A stretch of DNA of 64,000 bases from JAVVHH01 sp965199665 (GCA_965199665.1 OZ241208.1:1736001-1800000); one strand, 5' to 3'. Positions 33,190 through 42,604 are shown, counted from the first letter of the stretch. The notes: generated from the letters alone by a model not told the origin. Made by a program: numbers and translations.

Positions 33190-35201
33190 AGCCCGCTCCC
33201 TTTCGCCCACCCCAGCACCGGATGCGGCAACGCAACATCCTCTCGCGCCCGGTAGATGGTCACGCTCTCCACGATCCGCTGCACGTAGTTGCGCGTCTCC
33301 TCGAACGGGATCAGCTCCACCCAATCGATCGGATCGACCACTCCATCCGCCGGGTTCCCATTGACCTGCAACCATTCCTGCGCCCGCCGCGGCCCCGCAT
33401 TATACGCCGCCAGTGCCGGCGCCAGAGCCATGAACCGCTCGATCTGAGCCCCGAGATACGTCACCCCGAGCCGTACGTTCGCCACCGGATCGGTCAGTTC
33501 CCCCGCCGCCGCACCCAGCTGCCGCGCCACCTGCGCCGCCGTCCCCGGCATCAGCTGCATCAGCCCCACCGCACCCGCAGGGCTCCGCGCGCCGGCATCG
33601 AAACTGCTCTCCTGCCGAATCACCCCCAGCGCCACCGCCCGCTCCACCGATCCGGCCGGGATCGCCACCTCCTCCGGCCACCCCACCTCCGGCAACATGA
33701 CCCCGTCGCGACCTGCTGATCGCGCCGCCGCCACCGCCTGGTCCGGCATCCGGAGCGCGGCCGCGAACCGCCCGACGATCGACCGTCCCGCCGGATCCGC
33801 CTGCTGCGCCGCCGCCGCCTGCAGGAAGGCCCGCGCCCGCCCCGCCTGGCCCCACGCCACCAGCAGCGTCGCCGCCCGCCCCAGGTCGGACCCGGCGAAC
33901 TCCAGCGCCCGCTCCGAGTCCCACGCCGGATCGCGCAGCGCCGCCAGCCGAGCCATCAGCGCCGGGACGCTTTCCCCGCCCGCCAGCGCCGCGAGCTGAC
34001 CATAATACGTCGTCGCCCACCGGGACCCGTCCCGGAACGCCACCGCCGCCGCTGCCGTATCGCCTCCCGCCGCCAACGCCCGCCCCAGCCAATACTGCGC
34101 TCGCCCCTGGGTGATCGCCGCCTCCGAAGCCGCCGCCAGCGCCCGGAACTTCGTCGCTGCCGTCCCAGGGTCGTCCAACCGTCGCAGCGCGATCCACCCC
34201 GCCAGGAAAAGCCCGTCCGCAGTCGGCTCCGCTTGCCCCGCCGCCACCCCGAACGCCGCCCGGTCGTCCCCGGCCCGCAACAGCTTGCGCGCCAGGCCGT
34301 TCCGTTCCGCAAAGAACGCCCCCCGCCGCTCCGCCGTCGCCGCCGATTCCGCCGCCGCCCCACGCTCCTCCCAGACCCGCGCCGCCGCCCCATCCCGATC
34401 CGTCCGCCGCAGCCACCGCAGGTATTCCAGCGTCACCACCGGCTGCCCCTGCAGCGCGCCCGACAAATGGAGGAACAGATCTCCGCCCGCCGCATCTCCG
34501 CGCTTCAACGCCAGCAAGGCCTCCGCCGCCGGCCGCATCGCCGGGTCGAGCCGCACCGCCTGCCGCGCCAGCGTCCCGCCCGGTGCCCCGTTATCGCTCC
34601 ACGCCAGCCGCTCGAACCGCCGCCACTGCGCCTCCCCATCGATCGTCGAGCCCCAGCGCCGCATGAACGCCGTCTCGCCCGCCGCATCCGTCACCCCGAT
34701 CAGCCAGGCCCGTTGCGCGAACTCGCCACCTCCCGGCAGCACGGCGGCACAGCGGAGCAGGGCAGGGGCCGCCCCCGGCGCCCGACGCCGGCACAACGCC
34801 GCGACGACGGCATCGTCCCGCTCCCCCGCCAGCGCCTCCGCGTACCGCCGCGCCAACCCGCCCAAAGGCGGCCACGCCGGCGCTTCCTCCATCACCTGCA
34901 GCACGAACGCCGCCCCGCTCGCCCCCGGCGTCAGCGCCCGCACCGTCCGCACCAGCCGCATGGCTACCGGATCGGCCACCTCCGCTGCCCCTGCCTCCGC
35001 CCGTGCCCAATCGCCCGCCCGCAGCGCCGACCCGACATCCGCCGCCCCGGCCCCCGCAGACCACAGCAGCCCAGTCGCCAGCACCGCTGCCCGCAGCCCG
35101 GCCCCGAAGCTGACGCCGGCCCCGACGCGTCCCGGCCTTGCGACGACCCGGCCGGATGCATAGGTTGGCCCCTCGCGTCTGACAGAACGGTTACCGCACA
35201 T
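33186..35201 (-). CDS. slt: Soluble lytic murein transglycosylase
   Basis: A protein of up to 671 residues. The N-terminus has an uncleaved-looking long n-region then a hydrophobic signal (LRAAVLATGLLWSAGAGAA). Residues about 60-500 form an Ala-rich alpha superhelix typical of Slt70. The catalytic domain near the C-terminus has GVIRQESSFDAGARSPAGAV then GLMQLMPGTA, with the catalytic Glu in RQES, and AYNAGPRR. It cleaves the MurNAc-GlcNAc bond with anhydro-MurNAc formation. The ATG at 35201 overlaps the divergent dapA ATG; an internal GTG before LATGLLW is an alternative, so the start is uncertain. Confidence 0.9.
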   Translation of the reverse strand: MCGNRSVRREGPTYASGRVVARPGRVGAGVSFGAGLRAAVLATGLLWSAGAGAADVGSALRAGDWARAEAGAAEVADPVAMRLVRTVRALTPGASGAAFVLQVMEEAPAWPPLGGLARRYAEALAGERDDAVVAALCRRRAPGAAPALLRCAAVLPGGGEFAQRAWLIGVTDAAGETAFMRRWGSTIDGEAQWRRFERLAWSDNGAPGGTLARQAVRLDPAMRPAAEALLALKRGDAAGGDLFLHLSGALQGQPVVTLEYLRWLRRTDRDGAAARVWEERGAAAESAATAERRGAFFAERNGLARKLLRAGDDRAAFGVAAGQAEPTADGLFLAGWIALRRLDDPGTAATKFRALAAASEAAITQGRAQYWLGRALAAGGDTAAAAVAFRDGSRWATTYYGQLAALAGGESVPALMARLAALRDPAWDSERALEFAGSDLGRAATLLVAWGQAGRARAFLQAAAAQQADPAGRSIVGRFAAALRMPDQAVAAARSAGRDGVMLPEVGWPEEVAIPAGSVERAVALGVIRQESSFDAGARSPAGAVGLMQLMPGTAAQVARQLGAAAGELTDPVANVRLGVTYLGAQIERFMALAPALAAYNAGPRRAQEWLQVNGNPADGVVDPIDWVELIPFEETRNYVQRIVESVTIYRAREDVALPHPVLGWAKGSGL

Positions 35202-36078
35202 GTTCAAGGGATCCCTGGTCGCCCTGATTACCCCGATGCGGGACGACGGCGCGATCGACGAAGCCGCTTTCCGCACCTTCGTCGAATGGCAGATCGACCA
35301 GGGCACCGACGGCATCGTTCCGGTCGGCACGACCGGCGAGAGCCCCACCCTGAACCACGGGGAGCATAAGCGCATCGTGGAGATCGCGGTCGAGGTTGCC
35401 AACGGCCGGGTGCCCGTCATTGCCGGCGCCGGTTCCAACAGCACCGCGGAAGCCATCGAACTCGCCCAGCACGCCAAGGATGCCGGCGCCGCCGCCGCCC
35501 TGATCGTCACGCCGTACTATAACAAGCCCACCCAGGAGGGGATGTTCCTCCACTTCACCGCCATCGCCGATGCCGTCGATCTGCCGATTATCATCTACAA
35601 CATCCCGCCCCGCAGCGTGATCGACATGTCGGTCGACACCATGGCCCGCCTTGCTCGCCACGCGAACATCGTCGGCGTCAAGGACGCCACCGCCAACCTT
35701 GCCCGCCCGCTGCACACCCGCGCAGCCTGTGGCCCCGACTTCTGCCAGCTTTCCGGTGAGGATCACACCGCGATCTCCTTTCTCGCCGCCGGTGGACATG
35801 GCTGCATCAGCGTCACCGCCAATGTCGCCCCGCGGCTCTGCGCCGACATGCAGCGCGCCTGGCAGGATGGCGAGATCGATCGCGCCATGGCCATCCAGGA
35901 CCGCCTCGTCCCGTTGCACGACGCCCTGTTCGCCGAGACCAGCCCCGGCCCGGTCAAATACGCCGCCAGCCTTCTCGGCCACGGCACCGCCCACTGCCGC
36001 CTCCCGCTTGCCCCGCCGGCCGAAGCCACACGTGGCCGCGTCAGCGACGCAATGCGACGTATCGGATTGCTCAACTAA
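35200..36078 (+). CDS. dapA: 4-hydroxy-tetrahydrodipicolinate synthase
   Basis: A 292-residue TIM-barrel enzyme condensing pyruvate with aspartate semialdehyde, the first committed step to lysine and meso-diaminopimelate. The PVGTTGESPTL motif (T44, T45), Y133 in IIYNIPPR and the Schiff-base Lys in VGVKDATANL (K161) are all present. Length is normal. The ATG overlaps the divergent slt start. A GTG start of smpB follows the TAA with no gap. Confidence 0.97.
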   Translation: MFKGSLVALITPMRDDGAIDEAAFRTFVEWQIDQGTDGIVPVGTTGESPTLNHGEHKRIVEIAVEVANGRVPVIAGAGSNSTAEAIELAQHAKDAGAAAALIVTPYYNKPTQEGMFLHFTAIADAVDLPIIIYNIPPRSVIDMSVDTMARLARHANIVGVKDATANLARPLHTRAACGPDFCQLSGEDHTAISFLAAGGHGCISVTANVAPRLCADMQRAWQDGEIDRAMAIQDRLVPLHDALFAETSPGPVKYAASLLGHGTAHCRLPLAPPAEATRGRVSDAMRRIGLLN

Positions 36079-36570
36079 GTGTCCTCGCCGAAAGACAAGA
36101 AGAAGTCCGGTCTCATCTCGCACGGCATCGCCGCGCAGAACCGCAAGGCCCGCTTCGACTACACCATCAAGCAGACCGTCGAAGCCGGCCTCGTGCTGAA
36201 AGGGCCGGAGGTCAAATCCCTCCGCCACGGCCGCGCCACCTTGACCGAAGCCTGGGCCGGCGAGCGGGAAGGGGAGATGTTCCTCTTCAACTGCTACATT
36301 CCCGAATATCAGGCCGGCGTCCTCTCCCGCTTTGAGCCCCGCGCGCCCCGCAAGCTGCTGCTCAAGAAGAAGCAGGTCGGCGAACTCCTCGGCGCCACCG
36401 CCCGCGATGGCCTCACCGTGGTTCCGCTGCAGATCCATTTCAACGACAAGGGCGTCGCCAAGGTCCTCCTCGGCGTCGGCGAAGGCCGCAAGAAGGCCGA
36501 CAAGCGCCAAGCCATCGCTGCCCGCGACTGGCAACGCGACAAGGCCCGCGTCCTCCGCGCCCGCGGTTAG
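36079..36570 (+). CDS. smpB: SsrA-binding protein
   Basis: A 163-residue OB-fold protein that carries tmRNA to stalled ribosomes. Family motifs: ISHGIAAQNRKARFDY, GLVLKGPEVKSLRHGRATL, FLFNCYIPEY and a basic C-terminal tail (GRKKADKRQAIAARDWQRDK). The GTG start directly abuts the dapA stop; translation presumably re-initiates. dapA-smpB order is common in alphaproteobacteria. Confidence 0.96.
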   Translation: MSSPKDKKKSGLISHGIAAQNRKARFDYTIKQTVEAGLVLKGPEVKSLRHGRATLTEAWAGEREGEMFLFNCYIPEYQAGVLSRFEPRAPRKLLLKKKQVGELLGATARDGLTVVPLQIHFNDKGVAKVLLGVGEGRKKADKRQAIAARDWQRDKARVLRARG

Positions 36571-36619
36571 CCAGGGTCGTCTTAACCTCGCGATAAGCTT
36601 CCATCCGTAGGATGCGGGC

Positions 36620-37552
36620 GTGCCCGTCGCCGATCGCATCCTGCCCGCCTTTCGCGTCACGGTGGCCCTCGCGGCCGCGGCGGCGGCTGGGCTCCTCAGC
36701 CTATTGCTCCTCCTTGGCCTGGCCCTCGCCGCCCCCTCGGTCGCCACCATCGGCCCCCACCCGCCCGACTTGCCGGCCGTGCAAGACGTCCGGATTTCGT
36801 CTGGCTCCGGCTCCCTCCTCCGAGGCTGGTGGCTTCCCGCATCGCGACCCGGCGCCGGCACCGTCATCCTCCTACACGGCATCCGCAACAATCGGCTTTC
36901 CATGCTCCCCCGGGCCCGTCGGATCGCCGCGGAGGGCTACGCCGTGCTGTTGTTCGACTTTCAAGCCCACGGCGAAAGCCCGGGCCAGCACATCACCGGC
37001 GGCAAGCTCGAGGCGCTCGACGCTTCAGCGGCCGTGCGCTTCGCCCACGCCCGAAGCCCGTCCGATCGCGTCGCCGTCATCGGAACGTCGCTCGGCGCTG
37101 CTGCGGCCTTGCTCGGCCCGCATCCGCTCGATGTGCAGGCACTGGTCCTCGAATCCGTCTACTCGGACATTCACGCCGGCTTCGCCAACTGGCTCAACGT
37201 GATCTTGGGCCCGGGCAGAAACTCGCTCGCGATCCCGCTGCTCTCGATGACGTTCGATGAGCTCCTGCTCCCCCTGATCGGGGTATCCCCGCGCGAGCTG
37301 CGGCCCATCGACCGGATCACCGACATTAGGGCGCCGATCCTCATCGCGACCGGCACCGAGGATCGCATCGCGCCATTATCGATGGCGGCGGCGCTCTACG
37401 CGGAGGCCTCGGCGCCCAAACGCTTCTGGGCCGTCGACGGCGCCGCCCATGCCGACCTCGAAGCCTTCGCGCCCGACCGATACTGGGCCACGATCCTGCC
37501 CTTCCTGGCCGCGAACCTCCATCCCGGCCCGCTGACACTCTCGGCTCAATGA
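36620..37552 (+). CDS. Alpha/beta hydrolase with N-terminal membrane anchor
   Basis: A 310-residue protein from GTG 36620. Residues 13-38 form a hydrophobic helix (signal anchor), so the enzyme domain probably faces the periplasm. Hydrolase motifs: LLHGIRNNRLSM (oxyanion HG), FDFQAHGES, nucleophile elbow IGTSLGAAAA, acid in ATGTEDRIAP and His in DGAAHADLEA. The family resembles YfhR/BEM46-like hydrolases; the substrate is unknown. It lies 49 bp after smpB. Confidence 0.85.
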   Translation: MPVADRILPAFRVTVALAAAAAAGLLSLLLLLGLALAAPSVATIGPHPPDLPAVQDVRISSGSGSLLRGWWLPASRPGAGTVILLHGIRNNRLSMLPRARRIAAEGYAVLLFDFQAHGESPGQHITGGKLEALDASAAVRFAHARSPSDRVAVIGTSLGAAAALLGPHPLDVQALVLESVYSDIHAGFANWLNVILGPGRNSLAIPLLSMTFDELLLPLIGVSPRELRPIDRITDIRAPILIATGTEDRIAPLSMAAALYAEASAPKRFWAVDGAAHADLEAFAPDRYWATILPFLAANLHPGPLTLSAQ

Positions 37553-38217
37553 AGCCTGTCGACGATCTCCGCCACCACCGCCTCGAACATCGCCGCCGTC
37601 AGCACCCCCGTGCTCGTGTTGTATCGCGACACATGATACGAATTCGCGAGCGTCCAGCCGCACGGTAAGTCCAGCATCTGCCCGTGCTTGAATTTCACCC
37701 GGCTCGGAACCATCCCCGCCGCCCGCAACACCGCCGCATGCGCCAACACCCCGAGCGCCAGCACGACCTTCAGCTGCGCCAACCCGGCCAGCTCCGCCCG
37801 TAGGAACGAGTTGCAGGTCCGTGCCTCAAGTGGCGTCGGCAGGTTCGCCGGCGGCACGCACCGCACCGCGTTGACGATCCGCGTGTCGACCAGGGTCAGC
37901 CCGTCATCCGGCCGAGCGTCATAGCCCCCCTGCGCCAGCCCGAACCGCAGCAGCGTCGCATACAGCAGCGCCCCCGCGTAGTCCCCGGTGAACGGCCGCC
38001 CCGTCCGGTTCGCGCCCCGCACTCCCGGCGCCATCCCGACCACCGCCACCCGGGCATCCAATGGCCCGAACGACGGCACCGGCCCGTTGAACCACTCCGG
38101 ATGCGCCGCCTGGTTCTCGCGCCGATACGCCACCAGCCGCGGACACAGCGGGCAGTCCGCCGGCGGTTCCCGCTCGGCCGCCGGCGGCTCCCGCTCGGCC
38201 GCCTCAGTCCTCTCCAT
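37546..38217 (-). CDS. Family 5 uracil-DNA glycosylase (UdgB type)
   Basis: A 223-residue base-excision repair enzyme. Iron-sulfur-type cysteines are in CPLCPRL, AVRCVPP and TCNSFL; motif A is VGMAPGVRGANRTGRPFTGD, with Ala in place of the Asp/Asn of other families, which is the family-5 signature; motif B is NSYHVSRYNTSTG. It removes uracil and deaminated purines such as hypoxanthine. The first 20 residues contain a duplicated AEREPPA. The start overlaps the upstream NYN gene's 3' end by 14 bp, so they are co-translated. Confidence 0.92.
   Translation of the reverse strand: MERTEAAEREPPAAEREPPADCPLCPRLVAYRRENQAAHPEWFNGPVPSFGPLDARVAVVGMAPGVRGANRTGRPFTGDYAGALLYATLLRFGLAQGGYDARPDDGLTLVDTRIVNAVRCVPPANLPTPLEARTCNSFLRAELAGLAQLKVVLALGVLAHAAVLRAAGMVPSRVKFKHGQMLDLPCGWTLANSYHVSRYNTSTGVLTAAMFEAVVAEIVDRLH
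38160..38201. repeat. 21-bp tandem duplication at the 5' end of the UDG gene
   Basis: Two copies of a 21-bp unit (38160-38180, 38181-38201) differ at one base and encode the repeated AEREPPA at the protein's N-terminus. Confidence 0.9.
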
Positions 38218-38800
38218 CCGCCTCGTCCGCTCGTCCGCCGGGCCGCACCGGCCGTTCCCCGCTCCGATCCGTCGGACGCCGCGTGAACTCCGGCGCGATC
38301 TCCGCCAATTCGATGAACTGATCCGCCTGCCGCCGCAGTTCGTCCGCCACCATCGGCGGCTGCGTGCGCACCGACGACACTACCGAGACCCGCACCCCCC
38401 GCCGCTGCACCGCCTCCACCAACCGACGGAAGTCGCTATCCCCACTGAACAGCACCGCATGGTCCAGGACCGGCGCCAACTCCATCATGTCGACCGCGAG
38501 CTCGACATCCATGTTGCCCTTGATCCGCCGCCGCCCCGTCGCGTCCGTGAATTCCCGCGCCGTCTTAGTCACCAAGTTATACCCGTTGTACGCCAGCCAG
38601 TCCGTCAGCGGCTTCAGTGGCGAATACTCGTCAGTATCCAGCAACGCGCTGTAATAGTTGGCCCGGATCACGTTGGCCTGCGCTCGGAAGAACTGCAGCA
38701 GCCGACGATAGTCGATGTCGAACCCGAGATTCCGCGACGCCGCATACAGATTGGCCCCGTCGATGAACAGCGCACAGCGCTCGTTGGCTTGCAGGAACAC
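38204..38800 (-). CDS. LabA-like NYN-domain protein, probable RNase
   Basis: A 198-residue protein from GTG 38800 (AAGGTG site upstream); an ATG at 38872 would extend it by 24 residues and overlap the folK start. The NYN/PIN-like fold shows CALFIDGANLYAASRNLGFD (metal Asp), KGNMDVELAVDMM and AVLFSGDSDFRRLVEAVQRR. Acidic residues lie at the expected metal-binding positions, suggesting nuclease activity. The C-terminus is Arg/Glu-rich and flexible. It overlaps the UDG gene, pairing a putative RNase with a DNA-repair enzyme. Confidence 0.88.
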   Translation of the reverse strand: MFLQANERCALFIDGANLYAASRNLGFDIDYRRLLQFFRAQANVIRANYYSALLDTDEYSPLKPLTDWLAYNGYNLVTKTAREFTDATGRRRIKGNMDVELAVDMMELAPVLDHAVLFSGDSDFRRLVEAVQRRGVRVSVVSSVRTQPPMVADELRRQADQFIELAEIAPEFTRRPTDRSGERPVRPGGRADEADGED

Positions 38801-38870
38801 GATGGCACCTTGACGGGGAGGGCAGGCGCGACTCTCTACGACGGGTCGCAAGACGCGGAAAGGGGTGACC

Positions 38871-39359
38871 ATGTCGGCACTGGTGCTCGTCGCGATCGGC
38901 TCGAACCTGCCGGACGATGCCGGCCGTTCGCCGCTCGAGATCTGCCAATGGGCCGTCGAGCGCCTTGCCGCCACGCCGGGCTGGCACCTCGTCGCCACCT
39001 CGGCATGGTATCGCACCGCCCCGGTCCCCGCTGCCGACCAACCCGACTACGTCAACGGCGTCGCCCGCTTCGCCGCCAACCACCCCGCGCCCGACCTCCT
39101 CGCCACCCTGCAGGCCATCGAGTCCCGCGCCGGGCGCACCCGCAGCGTCCCCAACGCGGCGCGCATCCTCGACCTCGACCTCCTCGCCGTCAGCAGCGAC
39201 GTCATTCGCTCGACGCGCCTCGCCCTGCCGCACCCCCGACTGCATCAGCGCGCCTTCGTGCTGGACCCCCTTTGTGATGTCGCGCCCGACTGGCGGCATC
39301 CTCTCCTGGGACGCACCGCCGCCGAACTCCGAGCCGCCCAATCGGCCCCGAGACGGTGA
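38871..39359 (+). CDS. folK: 2-amino-4-hydroxy-6-hydroxymethyldihydropteridine pyrophosphokinase
   Basis: A 162-residue folate-biosynthesis enzyme transferring pyrophosphate from ATP to hydroxymethyl-dihydropterin. Motifs: ALVLVAIGSNLPDD, SAWYRTAPVPAADQPDYVNG (pterin-site loop), ARILDLDLLAV (the DLDLL magnesium motif) and LPHPRLHQRAFVLDPLCDV. ATG 38871 is chosen because MSALVLVAIGSNLP matches the family; a GTG two codons upstream is possible. It is divergent from the NYN gene and upstream of rpoZ. Confidence 0.95.
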   Translation: MSALVLVAIGSNLPDDAGRSPLEICQWAVERLAATPGWHLVATSAWYRTAPVPAADQPDYVNGVARFAANHPAPDLLATLQAIESRAGRTRSVPNAARILDLDLLAVSSDVIRSTRLALPHPRLHQRAFVLDPLCDVAPDWRHPLLGRTAAELRAAQSAPRR

Positions 39360-39430
39360 TGTGCCTTGCCCTGACGCGATGGGATGATTAGGTAGGCAAT
39401 TCGCATTGCACAAATTCCGGAGTTGAGCGC

Positions 39431-39832
39431 ATGGCGCGCGTAACCGTCGAAGATTGCGTCCAACGCATCCCCAACCGCTTCGAGCTCGTCCTGCTCGCAG
39501 CCCAGCGCGCGCGCAATCTCAGCCGCGGCGAAGAACTGACCGTCGACCGCGACAACGACAAGAACCCCGTCGTCGCCCTGCGCGAGATCGCCGACGAGAC
39601 CATCGAGCTGGCCAAGTTGGAAAGTGACCTCATCAAATCGCTCTCCCGCGCCCCCGAGCCCGAGCCCGCCGACGAAGAAGTCCTCGACCTCATCCCGACC
39701 GATCAGAACATCTTCGGTCTCCAGGATGTCTCGGCCGAAGAAGAGGCCAACACCCTGCCCGTCGAAGAGCTCTCGCCGGACGATCTCGAAGCGGCCATCG
39801 AAGCCGAACTCGGCGGCCGTTCGCGCCGCTGA
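39431..39832 (+). CDS. rpoZ: RNA polymerase omega subunit
   Basis: A 133-residue subunit that helps fold beta' and, in proteobacteria, forms part of a (p)ppGpp site. It begins MARVTVEDCVQRIPNRFELV and includes AAQRARNLSRG and KNPVVALREIADETI, all diagnostic. The acidic C-terminal extension (from about residue 70) is typical of alphaproteobacteria. It is directly upstream of rsh, the classical rpoZ-spoT arrangement linking polymerase and alarmone synthesis. Confidence 0.97.
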   Translation: MARVTVEDCVQRIPNRFELVLLAAQRARNLSRGEELTVDRDNDKNPVVALREIADETIELAKLESDLIKSLSRAPEPEPADEEVLDLIPTDQNIFGLQDVSAEEEANTLPVEELSPDDLEAAIEAELGGRSRR

Positions 39833-39847
39833 GCATAGGGAGCACGA

Positions 39848-42091
39848 ATGGAGGGGCGGCCCACCCAACGCTTTTCACGCGCCGCCTTTGCGCCGGACGG
39901 GACCAACTCGGCCGAGTCTAAGCTCGGCCGCTCCGACAACGTCCGCCAATTCGAGCTGACTGAGAAGATCCGGGCCTACGACCCGTCTGCCGACCTTGCC
40001 AAGGTCGATGCCGCTTATGTTCTCGCCGCCCAGGCCCACGGTAACCAGTCGCGCGAGAACGGCGACCCCTACATCACCCACCCGCTCGCCGTCGCCGACA
40101 TCCTCGCCGGCTATCGCCTCGATACCGCCAGCATCGTCACCGCCCTGCTGCACGATGTCATCGAGGACACCGGCGTGACCCGGCCGCAGCTCGACAAGAT
40201 GTTCGGCGCCACCGTCGGCGGCCTTGTCGACGGCGTCACCAAGCTCACCCGCCTCGAGCTGCAATCCGACCGCACCAAACAGGCCGAGAACTTCCGCAAG
40301 CTCGTCCTGGCCATGAGCAAGGACATCCGCGTCCTGCTCGTCAAGCTCGCCGACCGCCTGCACAACATGCGCACCCTCCACTACGTGCAGAAGACGGAGC
40401 GCCGCCAGCGCATCGCCCGCGAGACCATGGAGATCTACGCCCCCCTTGCCGAACGCATCGGCATGGACGCCATCAAGACCGAGCTGCAGAGCCTCGCCTT
40501 CGCCCAGCTCGAGCCGGAAGCCTTTGACACCATCCAGGCACGCCTCAACTTCCTCCGTGGCCAGGGCGCCGACGTCATCGAGGAAGTACGCAGCGAACTC
40601 ATCCGCGTCTGCGCCGACCACGGCGCTCCCCCCGTCAGCGTCACCGGTCGCGAGAAATCGCCTTTCTCCATCTGGGAGAAGATGCAGCGCCGCAACGTCG
40701 CCTTCGAGCAGCTTTCCGACATCATGGCGTTTCGCGTCGTCATGCCGACCCGCGACTCCTGCTACGCCGCCCTCGGCGCCATCCACTCCGCCTTTCCTGT
40801 CATCGCCGGCCGCTTCAAGGATTACATCAGCACGGCCAAGGCCAATGGTTACCAATCGATCCACACCGGCGTGACCCTGCGCGAACCGCGCAATCAGAAG
40901 ATCGAGGTGCAGATCCGCACCGCTGACATGCACGAGATCGCCGAAGCCGGTGTCGCCGCCCACTGGCTCTACAAGCAGGATGACGCGTCCGCGAGCGACA
41001 TCGGCAAGTTCCGCTGGGTGCAAGACCTGCTCGAGATCCTCGACAACGCCCAATCCGCCGACGACTTCCTCGAGAATACCAAGCTCGAACTCTACCAAGA
41101 CCAGGTCTTCTGCTTCTCCCCCAAGGGACAGCTCATCCAGCTTCCCCGCGGCGCCACCCCCATCGATTTCGCCTACGCCGTGCACAGCCAGGTCGGCGAC
41201 ACCACCGTCGGCGCCAAGATCAACGGCCGCCTCATGCCGCTCCGCCACGAGCTGCAGAACGGCGACCAGGTCGAGATCCTCACCGCCCGCGGCGGCACCC
41301 CGTCTCCCGCCTGGGAACGCTTCGTCGTCACCGGCAAGGCCCGCGCCCGCATCCGCCGCCACGTCGCCCAGCAGCAGCGCGAGAACCACATCGACTCCGG
41401 CCGCGCCGCGCTGGCCCGCTCCTTCCGTCAGGAAGGCGTGGACGGGTCGGAGAAGATCCTGGAAGCGTCGCTCAAGAGCCTCAAGGCCGCCACGCTGGAC
41501 GACCTCTACGTCGCCGTCGGCAACGGCAACATCGGCCCCAAGGACGTCGTGCACGCCGCCTACCCGGAGCTGCGCAACGCCCGCACGCCCCGCATGTCGC
41601 CGACCCTTACCGCGCGCACCCACCGCATCTCCGCCCGCGACGACGTGCCGATCACCGGGCTGATCACCGGCATGACCGTTCACTATGCCGGCTGCTGCCA
41701 CCCGCTCCCCGGTGATCGCATCGTCGGCATCGTCGCCACCGGCAAGGGCGTCACCATCCATACCAAGGACTGCCAGACGCTGGAAAGCTTCGCCGCGACC
41801 CCCGAGCGCTTCATCGACGTGGACTGGGACACCGCGACCAGCGGCAAGGCCGCCCATACCGGCCGCATCAGCGCCATCGCCGTCAACGCGTCCGGCACCC
41901 TTGCCGCCTTGACCAACGCCATCGCCAAGCACGAGGGCGCCATCACCAACCTCAAGATCGTCAACCGCCAGCAAGACTTCTTCGAGGTCCTGGTCGACGT
42001 CGAGGTCCGCGACACCAAGCACCTGTCCACCGTCATCGCCGGCCTGCGCGGCGCCTCCGGCGTCACCCAGGTCGAGCGCGCCCGCGGCTGA
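39848..42091 (+). CDS. rsh: Bifunctional (p)ppGpp synthetase/hydrolase
   Basis: A 747-residue RelA/SpoT homologue. Domains: HD hydrolase (HDVIEDT, H102/D103, and LADRLHNMRTL), synthetase (SIWEKMQRRN; DIMAFRVVMPT; YQSIHTGV; EVQIRTADMHEIAE), TGS (VFCFSPKGQLIQLPRGATPI), zinc-finger/CC region (AGCCHPLPGD) and C-terminal ACT. The HD residues are intact, so hydrolysis is expected; the synthetase motifs also look complete, as in the single alphaproteobacterial Rsh. About 20 extra N-terminal residues precede the conserved start and an internal start is possible. Confidence 0.96.
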   Translation: MEGRPTQRFSRAAFAPDGTNSAESKLGRSDNVRQFELTEKIRAYDPSADLAKVDAAYVLAAQAHGNQSRENGDPYITHPLAVADILAGYRLDTASIVTALLHDVIEDTGVTRPQLDKMFGATVGGLVDGVTKLTRLELQSDRTKQAENFRKLVLAMSKDIRVLLVKLADRLHNMRTLHYVQKTERRQRIARETMEIYAPLAERIGMDAIKTELQSLAFAQLEPEAFDTIQARLNFLRGQGADVIEEVRSELIRVCADHGAPPVSVTGREKSPFSIWEKMQRRNVAFEQLSDIMAFRVVMPTRDSCYAALGAIHSAFPVIAGRFKDYISTAKANGYQSIHTGVTLREPRNQKIEVQIRTADMHEIAEAGVAAHWLYKQDDASASDIGKFRWVQDLLEILDNAQSADDFLENTKLELYQDQVFCFSPKGQLIQLPRGATPIDFAYAVHSQVGDTTVGAKINGRLMPLRHELQNGDQVEILTARGGTPSPAWERFVVTGKARARIRRHVAQQQRENHIDSGRAALARSFRQEGVDGSEKILEASLKSLKAATLDDLYVAVGNGNIGPKDVVHAAYPELRNARTPRMSPTLTARTHRISARDDVPITGLITGMTVHYAGCCHPLPGDRIVGIVATGKGVTIHTKDCQTLESFAATPERFIDVDWDTATSGKAAHTGRISAIAVNASGTLAALTNAIAKHEGAITNLKIVNRQQDFFEVLVDVEVRDTKHLSTVIAGLRGASGVTQVERARG

Positions 42092-42098
42092 CCCCACC

Positions 42099-42533
42099 AT
42101 GATCATCGGCCTCGGCTCCGACCTGTGCGACATCAGGCGCATCGAGCGCGTCCTCGAGCGCCATGGCGACCGCTTCCTGCAGCGCGTCTTCACCGCCGCC
42201 GAACGCGCCCGCTCGGAACGCCGCACCCTGTCCCTGCGCGCCAGCACCCTGGCCAAGCGCTTCGCCGCCAAGGAAGCCTGTGCCAAGGCCCTCGGCACCG
42301 GCTTCGCCGCCGGCGTTTTCCACAGCGACCTCGGCGTGGTGAACCTGTCCTCCGGTCAACCCGTCATGCGCCTCACCGGCGGCGCGGCCGATCGCCTGCG
42401 CGTCATCACGCCGAGGGGGCAGGGCGCCCAGCTCGCCCTCACCCTGACCGACGAGTATCCCTACGCCTTCGCCCAGGTCATCATCTCGGCCGTGCCGCTC
42501 CCCGGTTTCGGCGCAACGGCACCCCTTCCTTGA
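42099..42533 (+). CDS. acpS: Holo-[acyl-carrier-protein] synthase
   Basis: A 144-residue phosphopantetheinyl transferase that activates acyl carrier protein. It starts MIIGLGSDLCDIRRIERVLE (magnesium Asp) and has LAKRFAAKEACAKALGTG, the family signature. The C-terminal ten residues past VIISAVP are not conserved. It lies 7 bp after rsh and before lepB; pdxJ, often found upstream, is absent here. Confidence 0.95.
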   Translation: MIIGLGSDLCDIRRIERVLERHGDRFLQRVFTAAERARSERRTLSLRASTLAKRFAAKEACAKALGTGFAAGVFHSDLGVVNLSSGQPVMRLTGGAADRLRVITPRGQGAQLALTLTDEYPYAFAQVIISAVPLPGFGATAPLP

Positions 42534-42604
42534 CAGGGGCCGTCCGCCTCGGCTTCATCCGCCCACTCTGGACGAGCACCTCACCGACATCATGAACGCC
42601 GACC

